Below are positions 54,532-60,958 of a stretch of DNA of 64,000 bases, one piece after another. The position numbers and the translations under genes are program-made. The first letter of the stretch is position 1, and every line of letters begins with the position of its first letter. The notes below the pieces were generated by a model. It had not been told where the DNA came from, searched no databases, and saw only the letters and a program-made list of their open reading frames with translations. Origin of the DNA: Ideonella sp. (GTDB lineage Bacteria; Pseudomonadota; Gammaproteobacteria; Burkholderiales; Burkholderiaceae_C); NCBI GenBank assembly GCA_016721465.1, contig JADKIA010000003.1, positions 682,001-746,000 of the forward strand, written 5' to 3'.

Positions 54532-54561
54532 AATCTGCAGACAACTTGATCTGTGCAGATT
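54532..54561. promoter_or_regulatory. Inverted repeat upstream of the cytochrome c gene
   Basis: AATCTGCAGA at 54532 pairs with TCTG-TGCAGATT at 54550-54561, leaving the first seven bases as a perfect dyad. The surrounding bases are AT-rich compared with the window. It lies about 115 bp before the cytochrome c ATG and may be a regulator site or a hairpin; no family is assigned. Confidence 0.4.
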
Positions 54562-54676
54562 AGGCTTCAGCCCATGTCAGCCTCAGTCCACGGATCGGTG
54601 CTCACAGCCGGTCACGACGTTGATCTGGCATGTTCTGCAGCATCCTGAAACTCTCAAAGATCGGCAAACAACCACC

Positions 54677-55021
54677 ATGATCTCTCGCAAATTCAGCCTT
54701 GTACTGGCCACCTTGTTCACCGCCGCCGGCATCTCCCTGCCCAGCGTTGCCGCCGTCGATGCCGACGCCGCCCAGGCCCTGGCCAAGAAGAACGACTGCT
54801 TCAAGTGCCACGCGATCGACAAGGAAAAGAAGGGTCCGTCGTACAAGAAGATCGCCGCCAAGTACAAGGGCAAGGCCGATGGCGAAGAAAAGGCCATCAA
54901 GAACATGACCACCAGCCCCAAGGTGAAGCTGGACGACGGCACCGAGGAAGAGCACAAGGCCATCAACACCAAGGATCAGGCCGCCATCAAGAATTTGGCG
55001 CAGTGGATCCTGGCGCAGTGA
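54677..55021 (+). CDS. Small exported c-type cytochrome (class I, monoheme)
   Basis: 114 residues with a signal peptide (about 1-26, ending SVAAVDA). One heme site CFKCH near residue 40 and a following KKIAAKYKGKADGEEKAI segment, with a possible Met ligand in KNMTTSPK. It is of the size of periplasmic electron carriers. It lies 125 bp upstream of the large cytochrome fusion and probably shuttles electrons to or from it, or to MtrA. The partner is inferred from position only. Confidence 0.88.
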   Translation: MISRKFSLVLATLFTAAGISLPSVAAVDADAAQALAKKNDCFKCHAIDKEKKGPSYKKIAAKYKGKADGEEKAIKNMTTSPKVKLDDGTEEEHKAINTKDQAAIKNLAQWILAQ

Positions 55022-55146
55022 TGCGTTGAAGTCTGCCGGCGTGCTGCGCACCGCGCCGCCGGCATCGCTTGGCTCGCAGTGATCGGGCCCCATGGTTGGC
55101 CGCGCCCAGCGTGGCCAGCCGTCAAAACATGAATGACGAGGACGCC

Positions 55147-57150
55147 ATGCGAAGCACGCATCGGTTGGGGCAGCTGGTTGCGGCGGGCCTGAGCGCGCTC
55201 GCACTGTGGCTGGCGGGCGTGATGCCTGTGCTGGCCGCAGACGCCGCGGCGCAAGACAACCCGGGCTGCCTGGCTTGCCATGATGGCAAGTCGCACAAGC
55301 TCGAGGTGCCGGGCGCCGATGGCAAGGCCCGCGCGTTGCTCGGCATTGCCCCGGACAAGTATGGCCAGAGCGTGCATGCCAAATTGGGCTGCGTCACCTG
55401 CCACACCGGCATCACCGACAAGCCGGCTGAGGGCACCGGGCACAAGAAGGACGCCGGCAAGGCCACCCAGAGCGTGGGCTGTGCCGACTGCCACCAGAAG
55501 CTGTGGGACGAGGCCAAGGCGGCCAACAAGGCCGACGCCAAGCCGCGCCTGGGCGTGGTGGTGCAGAACGCCGAGGCCTACAAGAAATCCTTCCACGCGC
55601 TGCCGGGCAAGGCGGACAAGTCCAAGCCCAAGGCCAGCTGCGACGGTTGTCACGACACGCACAGCTTCAACATTCCGCCTGCCGACAGTCCGGCCCACAA
55701 ACAGTGGCGCCTGGAAGGCCCGGCCCTGTGCGGCGAGAAGTGCCACTCCGATCCGCTGGACGCCTACAAGGACTCCGTGCACGGCAAGGAAGTGCTGGAG
55801 AAGAAGAACGTCAAGTCGGCCATCTGCGCCGATTGCCACAGCGCGCACTCGGTGGGCAACACCTCCGCCGCGCCGATCAAGCTGGCCATCACGCAGAGCT
55901 GCGGCAGTTGCCACGCGCAGGAGTTCAAGTCCTACAAGGCCACCTACCATGGCCAGATCAACACGCTGGGCTATGCGAACACGGCCAAGTGTTTTGACTG
56001 CCACGGCAGCCACGAGGTGCTGCGCATCAAGGATCCGGCCTCCAAGGTGCATGCGGACAACCGCATGGAGACCTGCAAGTCCTGCCACGGCAAGAAGGGC
56101 GTTAGCGAGGCCTCGGCCGGCTTTGCCACCTACCAGCCGCACGCGCGCACCAACGACTTCGCCAAGTATCCGCAGATGTGGATCGGCTTCCAGATCATGG
56201 TGCAGCTGCTGGTGGGCACCTTCGGCTTCTTCTGGCTGCACACGCTGCTGTGGTTCTACCGAGAGTGGAAGGATCGTCAGCAGGCCAAGCTGCGCCCGCA
56301 TGTCAAGGTGGCCGAGTTGCCCCCCGAATTGCAGGGCAAGCACTTCAAGCGCTTTGGCGTGATCTGGCGCCTGGCGCACATCAGCTTTGCCTTGAGCCTG
56401 ATGATCCTCACGCTCACCGGCATGCCGCTGTTCTATCCGGATGCCGCCTGGGCGCCCTGGGTGATGAACGCACTGGGCGGCCCCAAGGTGGCCGGCATGA
56501 TCCACCGCGTGAATGCGGTGATCTTCGCGGGCGTGTTCTTCTGGCACCTGGCCTACATCGTGGTGCGCATCGCCAAGAAGTGGGACACGTTCAAGTTCTT
56601 CGGCCCCGATTCGCTGGTGCCCAACCTGCAGGACGGCAAGGACATGCTCGCCATGTTCAAGTGGTTCTTCGGCAAGGGCCCGCGTCCGGTGTTCGAGCAC
56701 TGGACGTACTGGGAGAAGTTCGACTACTGGGCGCCTTTCTGGGGCGTGACCATCATCGGCGTGAGCGGCTTGATCATGTGGTTGCCGACGGTGTTCGGAG
56801 GCTTCCTGCCAGGCTGGGTGTTCAATGTGGCGGCCATCTTCCACGCCGAAGAAGCCTTCCTGGCTGTGGTGTTCCTGTTCACCGTGCACTTCTTCAACAA
56901 CCACTTCCGGCCCGACAAGTTCCCGGTCGAGGTGGTGATGTTCACCGGCACGATGAGCCTGGAGCACTACCGCAAGGAGCACGCCGTCGAGTACGAGCGC
57001 CTGCGCAAGTCGGGTGAGTTGGCCAAGTACGTGGTGGACGCGCCATCGGCGCCCATGACGATGCGTTCCAGGCTGCTGGGCTTTGCGCTGATCGCCATCG
57101 GCTTGACGCTGCTGTTTGGTGTGGCCGTGGGGTTCTTCAGCGGCGGTTGA
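55147..57150 (+). CDS. Inner-membrane multiheme cytochrome c / cytochrome b fusion (CbcL-like quinol oxidoreductase)
   Basis: 667 residues: a signal peptide (about 1-36), a periplasmic c-type domain to about residue 335 with eight CXXCH sites (CLACH, CVTCH, CADCH, CDGCH, CADCH, CGSCH, CFDCH, CKSCH) and one CXXXCH (CGEKCH at residue 195), then a membrane domain of about six helices with His pairs typical of diheme b cytochromes (LAHISF, FFWHLAYIVV, FHAEEAF, VHFFNNHF). This architecture matches CbcL of Geobacter, a nine-heme c plus diheme b quinol oxidase. It would link quinones to periplasmic acceptors. ATG at 55147 with GAGG upstream; an ATG at 55129 is possible. Confidence 0.88.
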   Translation: MRSTHRLGQLVAAGLSALALWLAGVMPVLAADAAAQDNPGCLACHDGKSHKLEVPGADGKARALLGIAPDKYGQSVHAKLGCVTCHTGITDKPAEGTGHKKDAGKATQSVGCADCHQKLWDEAKAANKADAKPRLGVVVQNAEAYKKSFHALPGKADKSKPKASCDGCHDTHSFNIPPADSPAHKQWRLEGPALCGEKCHSDPLDAYKDSVHGKEVLEKKNVKSAICADCHSAHSVGNTSAAPIKLAITQSCGSCHAQEFKSYKATYHGQINTLGYANTAKCFDCHGSHEVLRIKDPASKVHADNRMETCKSCHGKKGVSEASAGFATYQPHARTNDFAKYPQMWIGFQIMVQLLVGTFGFFWLHTLLWFYREWKDRQQAKLRPHVKVAELPPELQGKHFKRFGVIWRLAHISFALSLMILTLTGMPLFYPDAAWAPWVMNALGGPKVAGMIHRVNAVIFAGVFFWHLAYIVVRIAKKWDTFKFFGPDSLVPNLQDGKDMLAMFKWFFGKGPRPVFEHWTYWEKFDYWAPFWGVTIIGVSGLIMWLPTVFGGFLPGWVFNVAAIFHAEEAFLAVVFLFTVHFFNNHFRPDKFPVEVVMFTGTMSLEHYRKEHAVEYERLRKSGELAKYVVDAPSAPMTMRSRLLGFALIAIGLTLLFGVAVGFFSGG

Positions 57151-57187
57151 TCATCGGCCTGGGCCGCGGCACCTGCGAGTGCCGCGC

Positions 57188-57231
57188 AAGACAAGAGAGC
57201 CCGCTGGTTTCCCAGCGGGCTCTCTTGTCTT
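57188..57231. terminator. Perfect 20-bp terminator hairpin between convergent cytochrome and mtrB genes
   Basis: AAGACAAGAGAGCCCGCTGG at 57188-57207 pairs with its exact reverse complement at 57212-57231, with a four-base loop. Both sides end in T-rich sequence (TTGTCTTGGTCTTT on the plus strand), so it can serve both genes. Confidence 0.9.
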
Positions 57232-57297
57232 GGTCTTTCCGGTTTTGCCTGCGCGCTTCGAGCTGCGAGCCCATGGCCCGCAGTCCGCGCAGCGCGG

Positions 57298-59382
57298 TCA
57301 GAAACGGTAACGCATCCCCAGGCGGACCAGGTAGACGTGGTACTGCGGCGGCTGTTCGCCCAGGCTCAGCAGGTTGCCGACAGTGGCGGGCAGCACACCA
57401 TCGAGCTTCCAGTCGCGCGAGCGGTAGTCTTCGAACCAGAAGCCACCGGTCAGCGACAGGTTCTGCTGCAGGTGGTAGGTGGCGTAGAGCTTGACGCTGT
57501 CGAGCGACGTGGACGCCGTCGGGAACGCCGGGCTGGCCGTGCCGGCGTCGATCATGGCATCGCTGCGCGAACGCGTGTAGGTCAGATCGGCGCCCAACTC
57601 GAGCTTGCCCTTGAGGGCTGTGTGCTTGACCCCGACGCCGACCACATCGACCGCGTCCTTGTTCTGCGCCCACCAGTTGGGCTGTGTGGCCACCGAGCTG
57701 CCTGCCTGGTTCGAGCGCTGCCGCTCGGCCTGGGCAAACGCGCGCAGTTGCGTCTCGTCGTTGACGGCCAAGGACAGATCCCCACCGAAACTCAGGCTGC
57801 GCCCCTCGGTCAGGCCGACCGTGGTGTTGGCGTAGCGGTCGTTGGTGGCGTCGACGTTCAGCCCGAGCGCCAGGCCCTCGGTGACGTTCATGTCGGCGCG
57901 CACGCTCGCCGCGTCGCGCCGGCGATCGGCCAGGTTGTACTTGCGCATCAGCGTGTTCTCGGCCGGTGTGACCCAGGTGGCCGAGCCATAGCCGGAATTG
58001 CTGCGCTCGCTGTGCGCGAGTTTCACGGACAGCGACAGCTTGGGCTGCACCTGCATGGCCAAACGCCCCCAGGCAGTGGTGTCGCGGGTCATCACCGTGT
58101 CTTGCCGGCTGCGCTCGACATCGTTCTCCTCGGCGCCGGCACTGAACTTCAGGCCTCCCGCGCCGCGATAGTCGGCAAGCAGCTTGAAGCGATCCTGCTT
58201 GAAGGTGAAGGGCTGGTTGCTGCGCAGCGTGGAGCCCAGGAACATGTCGGTCGACACGGCCGGGAAGCTTTCACTCGCCGTGCGGTTTTCGCGCACGTCA
58301 CGGCTGTAGCTGGCGTTCACGCGCAGTTGGTCCGAGGCACGGATGACCAGGCGGGCGCTGCCATTGAAGGTGTCCACCTTGCCATGCAGCGACGACTCGG
58401 GCAGGGCCGGCATTGCCAAGGCCAGGGTCGGGTTCAGCGTGGCGGGCAGGAACGCGGCGTCCTGCGTCATGCGCCCGACCGCGACATCGCCACTGGCACG
58501 GATCCAAGGCAGGATCTCGTAGCTGCCTGAGCCCAGCAGCTGATGAAACTGGTTGTCGGGTGCCAAGGCCAGCTGGCCGCGGCTGGTGCCCGCACCGCCT
58601 TCGCTGAAGGGGTTGGCCCAGGTCAGCCCGGCATTGCCATTGCTGAACAGCGACACCTGATAGGCGAGCGAGGCCTGCAGCCGGCGGCTGGCGTAGCGGG
58701 TGGCGACCTCCAGCTGGTCGGTCACCTGATCCACGGTCACCGGCAGTTGCGCTGCGGTGGCGAAGAACGAGCCGGCCATGCGTCGCGTGCCGTCGAGCAC
58801 GTCGCGGCGCAGGCTCACCCGGTGGTTCCAGTGGCTGCCGGTGTCCAGGCTCAGGCTGACGTCGTAGCGCGAGCGCGTGGTGCCGATTTCGACCGATTGC
58901 AGGCTGGTGGCCAGAGGCATCGCCGAGGTCGTTCCCGCGCGAAATCCCGCGGGCAGGGTCAGCGTGGAACTGCCTACACCCTGGAACGGCGTCAGGCCAT
59001 CGTCCGACAGGTGGTGAGGGATCGTCGAGTAACCCAGACGCAGCGCGTACAGGCCCTCGCGCCCGAGCTGGGCCTTGACGGCGCCGACGTCGCCGTCGGC
59101 GAGCACCGAGCCGTATTGGCCGCCCTCGCCCTGGTAGCGCACATCGGCGCCGCCAGTGAGCTGGGCACCCTTGCGGTCCAGGCCGGTGAATTCACCGAAC
59201 TTGGCCGAACGGTCCGACACGCTGGTGATGCCGGCGTCCACGGTGCCGCTGACACCGGTCTTCTCGAAGGGGCAGGTCTCGCACTTCCAGTCGGAAGTGT
59301 CCACGGCCGCCATCGCTGGGCTGGCCACCATCGACAGCACGCCGAGCGCGCCGAGGAGGGTCATGGGGCTGAAAGTTCTCAT
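57298..59382 (-). CDS. mtrB: MtrB/PioB-family outer-membrane beta-barrel porin
   Basis: 694 residues with a signal peptide (about 1-25) and an N-terminal CXXC (WKCETCPFEKTG), a hallmark of MtrB proteins. Many amphipathic beta strands follow and the last residue is Phe (YLVRLGMRYRF), as expected for outer-membrane barrels. MtrB sheathes the decaheme MtrA and holds MtrC on the outside. It follows mtrA by 57 bp in the same unit and ends at the terminator hairpin. Confidence 0.94.
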   Translation of the reverse strand: MRTFSPMTLLGALGVLSMVASPAMAAVDTSDWKCETCPFEKTGVSGTVDAGITSVSDRSAKFGEFTGLDRKGAQLTGGADVRYQGEGGQYGSVLADGDVGAVKAQLGREGLYALRLGYSTIPHHLSDDGLTPFQGVGSSTLTLPAGFRAGTTSAMPLATSLQSVEIGTTRSRYDVSLSLDTGSHWNHRVSLRRDVLDGTRRMAGSFFATAAQLPVTVDQVTDQLEVATRYASRRLQASLAYQVSLFSNGNAGLTWANPFSEGGAGTSRGQLALAPDNQFHQLLGSGSYEILPWIRASGDVAVGRMTQDAAFLPATLNPTLALAMPALPESSLHGKVDTFNGSARLVIRASDQLRVNASYSRDVRENRTASESFPAVSTDMFLGSTLRSNQPFTFKQDRFKLLADYRGAGGLKFSAGAEENDVERSRQDTVMTRDTTAWGRLAMQVQPKLSLSVKLAHSERSNSGYGSATWVTPAENTLMRKYNLADRRRDAASVRADMNVTEGLALGLNVDATNDRYANTTVGLTEGRSLSFGGDLSLAVNDETQLRAFAQAERQRSNQAGSSVATQPNWWAQNKDAVDVVGVGVKHTALKGKLELGADLTYTRSRSDAMIDAGTASPAFPTASTSLDSVKLYATYHLQQNLSLTGGFWFEDYRSRDWKLDGVLPATVGNLLSLGEQPPQYHVYLVRLGMRYRF

Positions 59383-59439
59383 GTTCGCATCCGTTTTCGG
59401 TGAATCGATTCGCTGGGTTCGTCGCTCACGAAACCTCGT

Positions 59440-60438
59440 TCATCGCATCAGCTTGGCGCCCGCCGGGTGGTTGGACCCGTGGACCTGCGAATGGCAATTG
59501 GTGCAGGCACCGGCGATCACGAAGATCGAACCGCCGCCGCCGGCCCCGGGCAGTGCCGCGCCCGTGCGGGCCACCGCCGGGTGGCCAGCCACCGAGTGGC
59601 AGTCCTGGCACAGGGCCTGGGTGCTCTTGGTCAGCATCGCCGCACGCACCGAGCCATGGCTGGTGTGGCAGAGCGAGCAGTCCTCGGCCACCGGGGCATG
59701 CTCCCACAGCACCGGGCCGCGCTTTTCGGCGTGGCAGCTGAAGCAGGTCTGGTTCAGCGTCGGTTTGTTGAGCATGGCCTGGGTGGACGAACCATGGGCG
59801 TTGTGGCAATCGCTGCAGGCCATGCGTCCGGCGCGCAGCGGGTGCGACGAGGCCTTCTGGAAGTCCGCGCGCTGTTGCTTGTGGCAGCGGTAGCACACCT
59901 CGGTCTCGGTCTGCTTGGCCATCACCGCGTCGCGCTGCGTGTGCATCTTGTGGCAATCGGTGCAGGCCATCTGGCTGCTGTCGTGCCCGCCCGAGTGCCA
60001 GGCGTTGCGCGCCGCGTTCTGGTGGCAACTGAGGCAGGCCTCGTTGCGCACTGCGGCCGGCATGAACGAATCGGCCTTCATGCTGTTGATCGTCGGCGGC
60101 TTCTTGCTGTCCTTGATGGAGTGGTTGGCGCCGGGGCCGTGGCAGGCCTCGCACTGCAGCCCGCCGGGCCCGAAGGGGCCGCGCGGGTCGCCGCGCCGGG
60201 CATGCGGCCCCTTGAAGATATTGGCCGTGGTGTGCGTGGCGGTGTCGCTGTCGGCGTCATGGCAGTACAGGCAGGTGTCGGCACCTTTCTGGCTGTACTG
60301 CGTGCCCGGCACCAGAGGCAGTGCCGCCGAAGCGGCAGCGGCGGGCGCCGCGGCCTTGGTCTGAGCCAGCGCTGCGGGTTGCCACAGCAGGCTGGTCAGC
60401 ACCAGCACCGAGGAAAGCAGGGATTTTGCGATGTTCAT
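59440..60438 (-). CDS. mtrA: Periplasmic decaheme cytochrome c, MtrA/DmsE family
   Basis: 332 residues, the usual length for MtrA. A signal peptide ends near ALAQTK (about residue 26). Ten CXXCH sites are visible: CLYCH, CEACH, CLSCH, CTDCH, CYRCH, CSDCH, CFSCH, CSLCH, CQDCH and CTNCH. MtrA carries electrons through the MtrB barrel to MtrC. The ATG at 60438 begins MNIAKSLLSS. It is 49 bp downstream of the small helix-hairpin-helix gene. Confidence 0.95.
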   Translation of the reverse strand: MNIAKSLLSSVLVLTSLLWQPAALAQTKAAAPAAAASAALPLVPGTQYSQKGADTCLYCHDADSDTATHTTANIFKGPHARRGDPRGPFGPGGLQCEACHGPGANHSIKDSKKPPTINSMKADSFMPAAVRNEACLSCHQNAARNAWHSGGHDSSQMACTDCHKMHTQRDAVMAKQTETEVCYRCHKQQRADFQKASSHPLRAGRMACSDCHNAHGSSTQAMLNKPTLNQTCFSCHAEKRGPVLWEHAPVAEDCSLCHTSHGSVRAAMLTKSTQALCQDCHSVAGHPAVARTGAALPGAGGGGSIFVIAGACTNCHSQVHGSNHPAGAKLMR

Positions 60439-60487
60439 CGAGTTCTGCCTGTAGGTCTTGATTCGTCGTGGTTCATTCGCTTGGGCC

Positions 60488-60844
60488 TCAAGCCTTGGCT
60501 TTGCCCATGGTGACCTTGCCGACATAGATCTGGCGTCGGATGGCCATATACAGGCCGGCCGGCAAGCCCGCCTTGGTGACGATATCCGCTTTGCTGGAGT
60601 AGGGGCGCGAAGCAATGATCAGATCGGCTTCGGCGTCGCCGATTCCCGACAGTGTGCGCAGTTGCGCCTTGCTGGCATTGTTGAGGTCGATGCGCTTGGT
60701 TGCCGCGGCCTTCTTTGCAGCGGCGGCCTTTGCCTGCGCCTGTGCGGGGGAGGCTGCGTTGGTGCCGGGGCCCGCGGCCCCCGCGTACGGCGCCATCAAC
60801 AGCGCCGCGGCGGTCAGCAGGCGTCCCAGGGTATGAGCTTGCAC
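60488..60844 (-). CDS. Exported helix-hairpin-helix (ComEA-like) protein
   Basis: 118 residues from a GTG at 60844, with AAGGA eight bases upstream. A signal peptide (about 1-23, ending PYAGAAG) is followed by an Ala-rich linker and an HhH domain (RIDLNNASKAQLRTLSGIGD, then LIIASRPYSSKADIVTKAGL). HhH domains bind the backbone of DNA, and exported forms act in DNA uptake. The position between mtrC and mtrA suggests a role at the same envelope complex, but none is known to me. It contains no heme motif. Confidence 0.85.
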   Translation of the reverse strand: MQAHTLGRLLTAAALLMAPYAGAAGPGTNAASPAQAQAKAAAAKKAAATKRIDLNNASKAQLRTLSGIGDAEADLIIASRPYSSKADIVTKAGLPAGLYMAIRRQIYVGKVTMGKAKA

Positions 60845-60863
60845 GTCGGTGTCCTTGAAACAA

Positions 60864-60890
60864 GTCCGGCGGCGTCACCGCCGCCGGACC
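60864..60890. other. Strong hairpin between mtrC and the HhH gene
   Basis: GTCCGGCGGCG-TCAC-CGCCGCCGGAC is a perfect 11-bp stem. On the minus strand it is followed by TTGTTTC, not a long T-run. It may lower read-through after mtrC or protect the 3' end of mtrC mRNA, as well as sitting 20 bases before the next start codon. Confidence 0.7.
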
Positions 60891-60958
60891 TTTTGCCGTG
60901 CACCACTGGAGCCCATCGCAGGGTGATCCAGTGGCTGCGGCGCCGGGTAGAACCCGCT

